Positions 24,690-32,823 of a stretch of 64,000 nucleotides of DNA are shown here, piece by piece; the first letter of the stretch is position 1, and each line of letters opens with the position of its first letter. The stretch comes from SAR202 cluster bacterium. GTDB taxonomy: Bacteria; Chloroflexota; Dehalococcoidia; Lucifugimonadales; VGZR01. A program made the position numbers and the translations under genes. Location of the stretch: contig VGZR01000003.1 in NCBI GenBank assembly GCA_016872515.1, positions 55,250 to 119,249 on the forward strand, read 5' to 3'. The notes under the pieces are model-generated. The model did not search any database. It had not been told where the DNA came from and worked only from the letters and a program-made list of their open reading frames with translations.

Positions 24690-25572
24690 TCAGTATCGAT
24701 AGATGCGCTCAAGTTCTGGCAACCTTGATAGCGAGGTGGCGGCTACTTTCTTACAGTCCAGCATGGGCACATCCGAGTGGATAGCTGCTTCTAAGTGCGA
24801 CCGGGCAATTTCGAGCGCCTGCTGGAAAGAAATGGCCAAAGATTCAAGCGTGCACAAATCAAGGTCAGGGTCGAGGCCCCTTACGCCATTAGCAGCGCGG
24901 ATTGAGTTGCCAATAGGAGTCATACATAACATCGCAGCATTGAAGTGAAACTCTGGGTCGTCGGGTGCCAGGCGAATCGCCTGCTTTACGGCCTGGAAGG
25001 CGTCCATAACTCGATGGAGTTTCTCGTATACAAGTCGGAGTGCATCCCACGGTGCTGGCTGATAGGGATGGCCTTGGATGTACGTTCGTAGCCGTGACTC
25101 CCATTGTTCGAGTGTGCCTAGGTCTGGCCTTAATCCTTGAGGTTTGGCAGGAGGGCCATCAAGAACCTTTCCAAGCTCACTCTCGGCCGGAAACGTGAAC
25201 ACCCCTTGCGGCAATGCTAGTCGTCCTGATTCCCGATACTTTTTGATTGACTGCTCCATTACCTCCTTTGCCGGACTTGCAAGTCCACCTCTCTCAGCCA
25301 ACCACTCTGCGAGCACTAGAGTGGGGTCTACGAGTGTTTCCCAATTCCCTGGTTGATACTTCTTGACTTGCCATCCTCGTTGTCCGTTTGCAGGGCGTCT
25401 CAAAGCCACACGCGAACGAAATCTGCTGCCGGCTTGCAAACGTCTTCCCCCCGGTCGCTTCTACCAACTGCACGAACAGGCCTAGCTCATTGCACCAGCC
25501 TCTCTGGCGGAACGGCAGACCGTTCTTGCATTGACCGATTCTCTCTAGCTTCTGAATCAGTGTATTGTCCAT
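24690..25572 (-). pseudogene. TPR-like hypothetical protein split by a one-base frameshift
   Basis: From ATG 25572 the frame reads MDNTLIQKLERIGQCKNGLP, then QLVEATGG. The second frame continues GSRFRSRVALRRPANGQRGW and QVKKYQPGNWETLVDP to a stop at 24690. The two join smoothly if the run of six C on the plus strand at 25447-25452 had five. The C-terminal half contains a tetratricopeptide-like helix pair (VMDAFQAVKQAIRLAPDDPEF). No catalytic motif was recognised. Base composition is lower in GC than the flanking phosphotriesterase-family genes, which suggests it was acquired separately. An error in the homopolymer cannot be excluded. Confidence 0.65.
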
Positions 25573-25653
25573 GGCGGACGATTCCTATCGTTCTACACTG
25601 TCCTTACCAGAAAGAAATTCTTCGGGGGCGGAGTCGCTTTGGACGGTATCTGC

Positions 25654-26745
25654 TTACTTGAACGCGAACACCCGCGCGGGGTTCTTGACCAGGATGGTGT
25701 CTATCTGCTCCTGCGTGAAGCCGCGCTTGCGCATCCTGGGCACGATGTTTTCCAGGATGTGCGCGAAGCCCTTGCCGCCGTACCGCGTCCAGGCGCTCTT
25801 GAAGCACACGTCCTGCGCGATGACAATGCGCTCCAGGTAGCCCCACTCGATGAGCTGCTCCAAACACTCCATCCGCTGCACGTCGCTGGGCACCGCAATC
25901 TCCTGGTGGGCTACCGCGCCCCAGACTGTGTCCTCCCCGCCGAAAACGTCGTACTCGAGGTAGCAGCCCGTCTCGGCGATGCTGCGCACCCTGTCCATGT
26001 TCTTGAAGAACCCGTCGAGGTGGCCCATCACCAGGTGCGCCGGGTCGGCGCCAGCGCCGTACAGGTCCTTGATGATGGACGGCAGCGAGTCGGGGTGGAA
26101 GCCTGGGTGGATGAGGATGGGCGCACCCGTCTCCACCTGGGCGCGCGCCGACGCCCGCAAGACCTTCCGCTCGGTGGCGCTGGTGGGCCAGAAGTTGCCC
26201 ACCTCGCCGATGACGCCGCTCTTCACGCCCGTGTCGCCGACGCCGACGGCGATGTCGCGGACGATGTACTCGGTGATCTGGTCCTCCGTCCGCTTGTCCA
26301 TGTCGGAGGGGTACGACACCGGCACGTAGTGCGAGGCGCCCAGGACGACGTTCAACCCGGTCGCCCGCGAGATGCGCGCCAGGGCCAGCGGGTCGCGCGC
26401 GATGCCGATGCTCGTCGTGTCCACCACTGAGCAGCCGCCCGCGTACCTGTACTTCAGCACCTCCTCGATGGCGATGCGCTCGTCGAGAAGCAGGTTGATG
26501 TCCTTGTTCCACATCCACCGCTTGCCGATGTTCCCCAGCATGTCCATCGTCAGCGGCTTGTCCCAGTAGTACCGCTCGCTCGCCTCATCCGGCATCATCA
26601 TGTAGCAGGTCAGGTCGAGCAGCAGGTGCTCGTGGGTCATCGTGATGCCGAGCTGGTCCGGCTCGATGGGCCCCAGCACGGTCTGTATCTTGCCTGATAG
26701 AGCGCTTTTCGTCTTCGCCGCCGTCTTCTTCGTCGCAGTACTCAC
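25654..26745 (-). CDS. Phosphotriesterase-family metal hydrolase, paralogue 3
   Basis: 363 residues from GTG 26745, which has GAGGAG upstream. An ATG at 26799 would add residues without family similarity. The N-terminal 18 residues are Lys/Ala/Thr-rich, then GKIQTVLGPIEPDQLG begins the barrel. Ligands: H-x-H in MTHEHLLLD, bridging Glu in VIGEVGNFWPT, His in ILIHPG, His in VMGHLDG, Asp in IAQDVC. The segment YLEYDVFGGEDTVWGAVAH differs from paralogues 1 and 2 and may shape the substrate pocket. Genes 2 and 3 have the same direction and may once have been adjacent duplicates. Substrate unknown. Confidence 0.87.
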   Translation of the reverse strand: MSTATKKTAAKTKSALSGKIQTVLGPIEPDQLGITMTHEHLLLDLTCYMMMPDEASERYYWDKPLTMDMLGNIGKRWMWNKDINLLLDERIAIEEVLKYRYAGGCSVVDTTSIGIARDPLALARISRATGLNVVLGASHYVPVSYPSDMDKRTEDQITEYIVRDIAVGVGDTGVKSGVIGEVGNFWPTSATERKVLRASARAQVETGAPILIHPGFHPDSLPSIIKDLYGAGADPAHLVMGHLDGFFKNMDRVRSIAETGCYLEYDVFGGEDTVWGAVAHQEIAVPSDVQRMECLEQLIEWGYLERIVIAQDVCFKSAWTRYGGKGFAHILENIVPRMRKRGFTQEQIDTILVKNPARVFAFK

Positions 26746-26787
26746 CGGCTTCTCCTCATCAGACTCTGTAGGTCGTCTCCACCTACC

Positions 26788-26815
26788 GTAGGGGCACACG
26801 GCCGTGCGCCCCTAC
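26788..26815. repeat. R3 palindrome, copy a
   Basis: GTAGGGGC-ACACGGCCGTGC-GCCCCTAC: conserved outer arms GTAGGGGC / GCCCCTAC with a self-complementary core. It sits in the 340-base gap between paralogue 3 of the phosphotriesterase family and the primase-like gene. The rest of that gap holds only a degenerate GC-rich palindrome (about 26944-26990) and the operator-like repeats listed at 27016. Confidence 0.75.
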
Positions 26816-27015
26816 GTAGCGGGAACGCGACCCTTTTTCGTGGTGGCAGCGAGTGTAGCAACGGGGTAGGGGAGTGTCAAACGGAAGCTGGAAGCCTGTC
26901 ATGAGCGAAGGGGCGGCGTGCCGAAGTTGGAGGGCGGACTCATAGGTCTCCCCCTCAAGAGGAGAGGAGGGGCGACTTCGCCAAGCCCTGAGAGGGATCA
27001 TACACCCGAAACGAC

Positions 27016-27047
27016 GTTCCGCCAACGGAACAGTATGGCGTACCATA
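27016..27047 (+). promoter_or_regulatory. Two adjacent inverted repeats upstream of the primase-like gene (candidate operator)
   Basis: GTTCCG-CCAA-CGGAAC (27016-27031) and TATGG-CGTA-CCATA (27034-27047) lie 38-69 bases before the ATG at 27085. A TATAAG box at 27046-27051 overlaps the second repeat, and GGAGGC provides the ribosome site. Two different dyads at a promoter suggest repressor control; no regulator gene is adjacent. Confidence 0.5.
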
Positions 27048-27084
27048 TAAGTAATAGAACACAAGTGCTCTATAGGAGGCGCCC

Positions 27085-28716
27085 ATGCCCGACATCTTGT
27101 CCCGTATCCGAGTAGCCTTGCGTTGCGGGAACCTGGACTGCCCCTGCCAAGACCCGTATGAGGTCAAGCACTGCCCAGCGCATCCTGGTCCGGCCGGCCG
27201 GCCCAATCTCGCCATCGAGTCCATCGCAGACGGCGCCGGCGCGTGGTTCCGTTGCGCGCAAGGCTGCACGCAGCTGAACGTGGTGGATGTCCTGCGGGAA
27301 CGTGGACTGTGGCCACAGCCGCCTGGGCGCGCCGCAGCCGCAGCCCTTCAGCCCACGCTCCAGGGTTCCACGTCAAAGACACCGAGGCCGGCTCCCACGC
27401 CGGTCCCCGACTCCCGCGCCGAGGCTCCAGCCGCGCGTCCGCGCTTCCAGACCAAGCTGTTCGCCGAGCTGCTGTCGGAGCCGAAGAAGGAGCGCCGGTG
27501 GCTGTGGGACGGCATGCTCTTGGCGGGCGGGCTGTCGCTGATTGCCGGCAAGCCAAAGGTGGGCAAGTCCAATTTCACACGCAACCTGGCGCTGGCCACA
27601 TCGCTGGGGGAGTCCTTCCTGGACCGCGCCACCGTCCAGGGGCCGGTGCTGTACCTGGGGATGGAGGAAGACCGGGACGAGGTCGAAGTCCACCTCGTGG
27701 CCCTCGGCGGCGACGGCTCCGAACTCATCCACATCTACACGGGTATGGCCCCCGAGCAGGCGGTGGAGGCCTTGCGGACGAACATCATGGAGTCCAGGGC
27801 CGTGCTCGCCATCACCGACTCGCTTCAGGACATGGTGCGGATGGGCGACGTCAACGACTACGCCATCGTCAAGCAGGCCTTGGCGTCGCTCAGGGATATG
27901 GCCCGGCAGACCGGCTGCCATATCTTGGCGGTGTACCACCTGGGCAAGGGCGAACGCGAGGGCGGCGACGCCATCCTGGGTTCGGCGGCCATCCTCGGGG
28001 CCGTGGACGCCGCACTGCTCCTGCGCCGCCGGGAGGGCCACGGCATCCTGGAAAGCATCCAGCGCTATGGCAAGGACCTGCCCAGGACGGTGCTGCTCTT
28101 CGATGCGGCCATCGGGCGCTTCACCCTCGGCGGCACCCTGGAGCAGGTGCAACAGCAGGCCACCGGGGCCAAGGTGCTGGAGGCGCTGAAGGGGGGAGTG
28201 GTGACGCAAGCCCAGATACGTGAGGCGATGGAAGGCGACGGCAGGCTGGTGAACCAAGCCCTTCGTTCACTTATGGCGGGTCAGAAGATACAGCGGGAAG
28301 GTAGCGGCCGAAAGGGCAATCCCTTCCTCTACAGCCTGTCTATCCAAGTGCCTTCTTACTATGACCAGCGCGGAAGTGGCGTAGGGAAAATGCTTTATTG
28401 CTTTATTCACCAGGTCTTGAATAGACCAATAGAGCATTTCTTCTTAACCCTTAAACGGCTGTACGAAGCCATGAATGCTCGATTAGGCACAATGCGAGCC
28501 AGCCAGCGTAGGTTGGAATGCTCGAAATGCTCGATTCAAGCTACATCTAATCGTCGCCCTGAGCCTTGGCTTAGGATGACAGAAAGCGAGATACGATGTG
28601 CAGACAGTGTCATATCGAGAAGAAGACCTACGACCCGTACCGGCATGCCGCACTGGACTGGTGGTACAAGGGCGAACCGCACCCAACGCATGGACAGCGG
28701 AAGCTCATCGGCGTAA
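27085..28716 (+). CDS. Primase-type zinc finger plus RecA-like (RepA-type) ATPase, probable mobile-element replication protein
   Basis: N-terminal residues 10-75 carry a CHC2-like zinc pattern: C-x-x-D-C-P-C, HCPAHPGP and WFRCAQGC. A Walker A, GKPKVGKSN, follows near residue 155, then VLYLGMEED, a Walker B-like VLAITDSLQDM, and AVYHLGKGEREGGDAILGS, as in RepA/AAA_25 helicases. Residues about 370-430 look like a winged helix (KVLEALKGGVVTQAQIREAM). Family members end near the FLYSL segment (about 28340). Here a further 120 residues of different composition follow, so the natural stop may have been lost. Such zinc finger-helicase fusions are typical of plasmids and prophages, yet no integrase or capsid gene is nearby. 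Start ATG 27085 has AGGAGG upstream. Confidence 0.75.
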   Translation: MPDILSRIRVALRCGNLDCPCQDPYEVKHCPAHPGPAGRPNLAIESIADGAGAWFRCAQGCTQLNVVDVLRERGLWPQPPGRAAAAALQPTLQGSTSKTPRPAPTPVPDSRAEAPAARPRFQTKLFAELLSEPKKERRWLWDGMLLAGGLSLIAGKPKVGKSNFTRNLALATSLGESFLDRATVQGPVLYLGMEEDRDEVEVHLVALGGDGSELIHIYTGMAPEQAVEALRTNIMESRAVLAITDSLQDMVRMGDVNDYAIVKQALASLRDMARQTGCHILAVYHLGKGEREGGDAILGSAAILGAVDAALLLRRREGHGILESIQRYGKDLPRTVLLFDAAIGRFTLGGTLEQVQQQATGAKVLEALKGGVVTQAQIREAMEGDGRLVNQALRSLMAGQKIQREGSGRKGNPFLYSLSIQVPSYYDQRGSGVGKMLYCFIHQVLNRPIEHFFLTLKRLYEAMNARLGTMRASQRRLECSKCSIQATSNRRPEPWLRMTESEIRCADSVISRRRPTTRTGMPHWTGGTRANRTQRMDSGSSSA

Positions 28717-28829
28717 CAGATGAAGGCCCGGCCTATGAGGCGCCGCTCGGGGTCGAGGCATGGCTCGACCGGATCGAAGCGATGCTGGCGGAGCGCTCTT
28801 GCGCCGCCGCTCCGCGCTTCACTCCTTGA
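28596..28829 (+). CDS. Hypothetical small protein with one CxxC pair
   Basis: 77 residues starting MCRQCHIEKKTYDPYRHAAL, with acidic, tryptophan-containing sequence after it (LDWWYKGEPHP, EAWLDRIEAMLAE). It overlaps the C-terminal tail of the RecA-like frame in another frame and ends 10 bases into the convergent GMC gene. The composition looks protein-like, and the tail of the other frame does not. This supports it as the real gene here, possibly the remnant of a longer zinc-binding protein. No family recognised. Confidence 0.4.
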   Translation: MCRQCHIEKKTYDPYRHAALDWWYKGEPHPTHGQRKLIGVTDEGPAYEAPLGVEAWLDRIEAMLAERSCAAAPRFTP

Positions 28830-30405
28830 TCATGTCCGCCACCCGCTCGCCGATGGCGATGGTGGTCACCATCGTGTTCGCGCGGATGACGTTCGGCATG
28901 ATGGACGCATCCACCACGCGCAGCCCCTGCAGCCCGTGGACGCGTCCCTGCTGGTCCACCACCGCCATTCCGTCCGACGCCGGCCCCATCTTGCACGTCC
29001 CGGCCACGTGGTGGCCCGTGTACGGGTGGCGCAGTATCCACTCCATGAGCGCCTCGTCGGTGGCGATGTCCGCGTCCGACGGCTCCAGGCGCCGCTCGAT
29101 GTACGGGCGGAACGCCTCGTGCTCGGAGAGTTTGAGGCACAGCCGCATCGAGTCGAGGACGCGCTGGCGGTCAAACGGGTCGTCGAGGTAGCGGTAGTCG
29201 AGGTAGGGCGGGTCCTTCTGGTCGCGCGACCGCAGCCGCAGCTCGCCCGAGCCCATCGCCAGGTCGAGCACCGGCGCCATGTACACGCCCACCAGGCCCT
29301 CAGCGGAGTAGGCGGTCAGGCCGCCGCCCTTGCCCGCGAGGCCGACGGACTTCTCGTCGCTGACGGCTCCGGTCATGTAGTTGCCCATGACCACCATCAT
29401 GTCGTTGCGCAGGTGCGACCCTGGCGCCGTGTAGCGCAGGATGACCTGGATCCACGGCCCCATGCCGTCCAGCGGGTAGCCCGGCTTGGTCTTGAACACG
29501 AGGAGGAAGACGGGATGGTCGCGAAGGTTCTGGCCCACGCCCGGCAGGTCGGCCCTCACGGGGATGCGCATCGCCTTGAGGTGGTCCGCCGGCCCCACGC
29601 CGGACAGCATGAGCAGTTGCGGCGACGCGATGGCCCCGGCGGCCAGGATGACCTCGCCGCCCTCCACCGTGAACCGTTCGCCGCCGCTCTCCACCTCGAC
29701 GCCCACCGCGCGCTTGCCCCGGAACAGGATGCGCTGGACGGTCGAGTTGGGCCTGATGGTGAGGTTGAGCCGGTGGCGCGCCTGGTCGAGGTAGGCGATG
29801 GCGGTGCTGATGCGGACGCGGTGCGGGCTGTTGCGAGGCACGGGGCCGACGCCGGTGCCGTCGGGGTGGTTGAAGTCGCGCGCATCGGGGAAGCCGTGGT
29901 CGCGGCACGCCCTGTAGAACGCGTGCATGACGGGCAGCCACTCGTCGGGCCGGAACCGCCGCACCACCATGGGGCCGCCGCTGCCGTGGAAGTCGTCCGG
30001 GTAGTCCAGGTCGGTCTCCAGCTTCCGCAGGTAGGGCAGCACCTGCTGGTAGCCCCACAGGTCGTTGCCCTGTGCCGCCCAGCCGTCGTAGTCCTCGGGC
30101 AGCCCGCGCAGGAACATCATGGCGTTGATGGCGGTGGAACCGCCGACGACCTTGCCGCGCGGGATCGCCATGTTGGGCGCCTGGTCGGTGCCGCGGGCGG
30201 TGTAGCCCCACGTGTCGTGGCTGAGGGCGACGTGGCCCGACTTCGTCCCGTAGCCGTACTTGAGGTCGTCGGGCAGTGATGCCAGCGTCGGGTAGTCCGG
30301 CCCGGCCTCCAGCAGCAGCACCGACCGCTTCGGGTCCTCGGTGAGCCGGGTGGCCAGCACCGCGCCGGCGGCGCCGGAACCGATGATGATTTGGTCATAT
30401 CTCAT
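28819..30405 (-). CDS. GMC-family FAD-dependent oxidoreductase (choline dehydrogenase-like)
   Basis: 528 residues. The N-terminal FAD dinucleotide fold is IIIGSGAAGAVLATRLTED, followed by the GMC signature region IPRGKVVGGSTAINAMMFLR. The second signature is GAIASPQLLMLSGVGP. The C-terminal active site holds HPYTGHHVAGTCKMG with paired histidines, and ends VIRANTMVTTIAIGERVADMI. Length is typical. AGGAG lies upstream of the ATG at 30405. Family members oxidise alcohols such as choline, long-chain or polyethylene glycol alcohols; the substrate here is not determined. It stands alone next to the primase-like gene and the R2 repeat at 30435. Confidence 0.92.
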   Translation of the reverse strand: MRYDQIIIGSGAAGAVLATRLTEDPKRSVLLLEAGPDYPTLASLPDDLKYGYGTKSGHVALSHDTWGYTARGTDQAPNMAIPRGKVVGGSTAINAMMFLRGLPEDYDGWAAQGNDLWGYQQVLPYLRKLETDLDYPDDFHGSGGPMVVRRFRPDEWLPVMHAFYRACRDHGFPDARDFNHPDGTGVGPVPRNSPHRVRISTAIAYLDQARHRLNLTIRPNSTVQRILFRGKRAVGVEVESGGERFTVEGGEVILAAGAIASPQLLMLSGVGPADHLKAMRIPVRADLPGVGQNLRDHPVFLLVFKTKPGYPLDGMGPWIQVILRYTAPGSHLRNDMMVVMGNYMTGAVSDEKSVGLAGKGGGLTAYSAEGLVGVYMAPVLDLAMGSGELRLRSRDQKDPPYLDYRYLDDPFDRQRVLDSMRLCLKLSEHEAFRPYIERRLEPSDADIATDEALMEWILRHPYTGHHVAGTCKMGPASDGMAVVDQQGRVHGLQGLRVVDASIMPNVIRANTMVTTIAIGERVADMIKE

Positions 30406-30434
30406 GGCGGGTTACTCCTGACGCGCTGCTTAGG

Positions 30435-30594
30435 CACCCCTCACCCTTTGGCCGAGTCAGGCGAGGCCAAAGGCCTCTCCCACAAGGGGAAAGGAGGCCC
30501 CAAAGCCCTCCCCTCCCTGGACGGGAGAGGCGTCCGGCCCGCCCTGGCGGGCCGGAGAGCCTGCCCTGAGCCTGCCGAAGGGGTGAGGGTGTGC
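30435..30594 (+). repeat. R2 hairpin repeat, copy c (long form)
   Basis: CACCCCTCACCC, inner stem CCTTTGGCC / GGCCAAAGG, CCTCTCCC, a second CCCTCCCCTCCC block, GGGAGAGG, and the perfect stem CCGGCCCGCC-CTG-GCGGGCCGG. It then runs through GCCCTGAGCCTGCCGAAGGG (an R5-type motif) into GGTGAGGGTG. It fills the gap between the GMC gene and the Nei-like glycosylase; no gene is evident in that gap. Confidence 0.8.
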
Positions 30595-30669
30595 CCAACT
30601 ATCAACAAGCATCTCTAGGCGTAGAATGCTCCTCAGATTCTGTGCAAAGCTGGGGCATAGTATAGCAGC

Positions 30670-31491
30670 ATGCCGGAAGCGCCAGATCTCAAGGTCATCG
30701 TGGACTTCCTCAACAAGCGGGCCAAGGGTCTCGCGGTGGACTCGGCGCGCGTCGTCAAACCGAGCGTCGTGCGGCCGCTGGCGGGCGATGTCGGGAAGGA
30801 CATACCCGGCCGCACGTTGGACGGCTTCGAGCGGAGGGGCAAGTTCGTGCTGGTGTCGCTTTCGGGTGGGCGGATGCTGGCCATCAACCCCATGCTCACC
30901 GGCCTGTTCCAGTGGTGCTCCTCTGCGGACAAACCCTTCAAGCGCACTTGCCTCGTCTTGGCGCTGTCCGATGGCCACGACCTGCGCTACCTCGACGACA
31001 AGCAGATGGGGATGGTCTATTACTGCCGCCCGGAGCAGGTTGCCGTTATACCGAAGTTCAAGGACGGCGTGCCCGATGTCCTCGACGATATCCCTTATGC
31101 CGAGTTCAAGCAGCGGCTCCGGCCCTTCCGCGGCGAGATCAAGGGCGTGCTCACCCGCGGCGACTTCGTGACGGGCATCGGCAACGCCTACGCCGACGAG
31201 TTGCTCTTCGAGGCGCGCATCTATCCCTTCAAGAAGAGCACGAGGCTTTCAGGCGAGGAGTTGCGGCGGCTGCACGGCGCGATGAAACCGGTGATGGAGT
31301 GGGCCATCGCAGAGCCGGAGCGGCGGGTAGGGGAGGACATCCATGAGAAGATACGGGACTTCCTCAAGGTGCATGACAAGGGAGGGCAGCCATGTCCGAG
31401 GTGCGGCAACCCCATCAGCGAGCTCACCGCCAACCAGCGCATCACCAGCTACTGCCGCCGCTGCCAGCCAGGGTTGCTGATAAGGAACTAG
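30670..31491 (+). CDS. Fpg/Nei-family DNA glycosylase (endonuclease VIII-like)
   Basis: 273-residue base-excision repair enzyme for oxidised bases. The N-terminus is MPEAPDLKVIVDFL: the catalytic Pro2-Glu3 is kept, but the usual LPEVE is replaced, as in Nei-like branches. The lysine in RRGKFVLVSL, the H2TH-region GIGNAYADELLFEARI, and a C-terminal zinc finger CPRCGNPI...YCRRCQPG are all present. The conserved asparagine is in GIGNAY. Length fits the family. Start ATG 30670 has no strong ribosome site. A hairpin CCCTTTGTCAT / ATGACAGAGGG follows the stop. Whether it prefers 8-oxoG or oxidised pyrimidines cannot be told. Confidence 0.9.
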   Translation: MPEAPDLKVIVDFLNKRAKGLAVDSARVVKPSVVRPLAGDVGKDIPGRTLDGFERRGKFVLVSLSGGRMLAINPMLTGLFQWCSSADKPFKRTCLVLALSDGHDLRYLDDKQMGMVYYCRPEQVAVIPKFKDGVPDVLDDIPYAEFKQRLRPFRGEIKGVLTRGDFVTGIGNAYADELLFEARIYPFKKSTRLSGEELRRLHGAMKPVMEWAIAEPERRVGEDIHEKIRDFLKVHDKGGQPCPRCGNPISELTANQRITSYCRRCQPGLLIRN

Positions 31492-31564
31492 CCCTTTGTC
31501 ATGCGAAAGATGACAGAGGGGAAGGCCTTATCGCTACTCGTGGAACGAAGCTGAGGGACTGCTC

Positions 31565-31855
31565 CTACGCGGCGACTTCGCCGGTGATGTCCAGCCGCTC
31601 CAGGACGCGGATGCCCGCCCGCAGGAAGGCCTGGCACTCGGGCGGGAGATGCTCCCACTGCCCGGCCAGCTCCCCCATGACACGGGGGGCGTCCAACGGC
31701 GACTCGCCCAGGCGCGGTCCCCAGGTGCTGTCCATCCCGATGTCCAGCGTCATGCCGGCGAGGAGCTTGTCAAGGACACTGGGGTTGAGGCCGGGCTCCG
31801 CTCTCTTGACCTCCTCCAACTCCTCGCGCAGCAACGTCAGCAGGACATCGGTCAT
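31565..31855 (-). CDS. Hypothetical protein, 96 residues
   Basis: Starts MTDVLLTLLREELEEVKRAE, predicted mostly helical, with WGPRLGESPLDAPR and a C-terminal helix ECQAFLRAGIRVLERLDI. The ATG at 31855 has a GAAGGGAAG ribosome site and is preferred over the earlier ATG at 31936. It is divergent from the ribbon-helix-helix gene, with the inverted repeat at 31997-32034 between them, so both may be under the same operator. It does not resemble a known toxin. No family recognised. Confidence 0.5.
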   Translation of the reverse strand: MTDVLLTLLREELEEVKRAEPGLNPSVLDKLLAGMTLDIGMDSTWGPRLGESPLDAPRVMGELAGQWEHLPPECQAFLRAGIRVLERLDITGEVAA

Positions 31856-31996
31856 TATCGTCTTCCCTTCTTGGCGGCGATGTGGCATGCTTTGCTGGCG
31901 CGGCCGCACGGTTACGTCTTTTTCGCCAACCACCACAGCGGCCCGCCGCCATGCCGCTCTGACGTATATCCGCCATGCCTTTTTGACGCCAAGAAG

Positions 31997-32034
31997 TCTA
32001 CACGTATTGCAATGTGTTTGTCAATACGTGTAGA
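31997..32034 (+). promoter_or_regulatory. 13-bp inverted repeat overlapping a promoter (candidate autorepressor operator)
   Basis: TCTACACGTATTG and CAATACGTGTAGA are perfect arms around a 12-base spacer. A TTGCAA (32007-32012) and TAGAAT (32031-32036) with an 18-base spacer form a sigma70-like promoter within the same repeat, just upstream of the ribbon-helix-helix gene. No T-run follows, so an operator is more likely than a terminator. Confidence 0.7.
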
Positions 32035-32046
32035 ATGATTGGCGTC

Positions 32047-32208
32047 ATGGAGCAAGAAGACAGGTCGAAAGCCCTCACCGTCAGGATCCCCAACGACCTC
32101 TGGAAGTCGGTCAAGATCAAGTGCGTCCAAGAGGAGACCAACATCCAGAAGGTCCTCGCCGAGTTGCTCTCCGACTGGGTGAGAGCCAACGCACGGCCAA
32201 GACGCTAG
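32047..32208 (+). CDS. Ribbon-helix-helix (CopG/Arc-type) DNA-binding protein
   Basis: 53 residues. The strand KALTVRIPNDLW and helices SVKIKCVQEETNIQKVLAEL / LLSDWVRAN match the ribbon-helix-helix fold. ATG 32047 lies about 11 bases after the -10 box, so the message may be leaderless or nearly so. An in-frame ATG at 32035 would fall inside the -10 box and is unlikely. Such proteins usually repress their own promoter, often as antitoxins. No toxin gene is seen next to it: downstream is a strong terminator and upstream is a divergent hypothetical gene. The 13-bp inverted repeat over the promoter is the expected binding site. Confidence 0.75.
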   Translation: MEQEDRSKALTVRIPNDLWKSVKIKCVQEETNIQKVLAELLSDWVRANARPRR

Positions 32209-32236
32209 GCAAGCGGGAGTCCAATGACTCGTGCAG

Positions 32237-32270
32237 TAAGGGGCAGCCGATTGGCTGCCCCTCTCGTTTT
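32237..32270 (+). terminator. Rho-independent terminator after the ribbon-helix-helix gene
   Basis: Perfect 10-base stem AGGGGCAGCC-GATT-GGCTGCCCCT followed by CTCGTTTT. It lies 29 bases after the stop. It also argues against the membrane protein downstream starting at 32224, because that start would place the hairpin inside the coding region. Confidence 0.88.
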
Positions 32271-32379
32271 CGGTCATAAACAGCCCGAAACGACCTCCGA
32301 AATCTCCTACCGCGCGGTTGGGACTGGGGAGACAATATTCCTACCTGTCCTCTCCATAGCACACGGAGTCGTAAAGAGT

Positions 32380-32823
32380 ATGCAAGGCGCGTTTGTCCAT
32401 GGCAGCCCTCTCTGGTGGTGGTACGACGGCTGGATCGTTGTGCCTGCCACCGCGGCGGGGCTGCTGCTCACCCTGAAGGTACTGTTCTGGTCCGACGTCA
32501 GCGGGCGGCTGCCGGTGTCGCTGGCCCTGCTCGGCCTCGCGGGCGTCACGCTCGGGGCGCTGGTGTCCCTCGACCGCTCCAACCTTGCCACGCTTAGCGT
32601 CCCGGCCAACGCATGGGCCGCGCTCTCGATGGCTGGGGCTGCGGTGGCCATCTTCGGCAGCGGTGCGCTGCTCTACCGCGTCAAGGGCGGCGGGCGCGCC
32701 TCGGCGGCCAAGTCAGAGGGGAAGGGTCCGAGGAGCAACGGGGCCAAGGCTGCCGCGAGAGAGGCTGCCAGGTCGCGCGCGCCGGCCGGGAAACGGCGCA
32801 CCCAGCGCAAGGCGGCCGCCTAG
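32380..32823 (+). CDS. Small membrane protein with three spans and a basic tail
   Basis: 147 residues from ATG 32380. The spans are about WIVVPATAAGLLLTLKVLFW, LALLGLAGVTLGALVSL and WAALSMAGAAVAIFGSGALL. They are followed by a 45-residue Lys/Arg/Ala-rich tail (RVKGGGRASAAK ... GKRRTQRKAAA) that resembles nucleic acid- or phospholipid-binding tails. The upstream frame to 32224 is open but contains the terminator hairpin. No family recognised. The 290 bases after it contain only an R3 palindrome and the sdh promoter. Confidence 0.5.
   Translation: MQGAFVHGSPLWWWYDGWIVVPATAAGLLLTLKVLFWSDVSGRLPVSLALLGLAGVTLGALVSLDRSNLATLSVPANAWAALSMAGAAVAIFGSGALLYRVKGGGRASAAKSEGKGPRSNGAKAAAREAARSRAPAGKRRTQRKAAA

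Noticed and set aside
22855..24702. 615-codon plus-strand frame over the deacetylase and paralogue 2
   Set aside because: Composition typical of a reverse-complement frame; no domain recognised.
27085..28829. A complete prophage or integrative element
   Set aside because: No integrase, capsid, portal, terminase or attachment repeats were found; only one replication-type gene is present.
31565..32208. Toxin-antitoxin pair formed by the 96-residue protein and the ribbon-helix-helix protein
   Set aside because: The genes are divergent, not in one operon, and the larger protein has no toxin-like motif.
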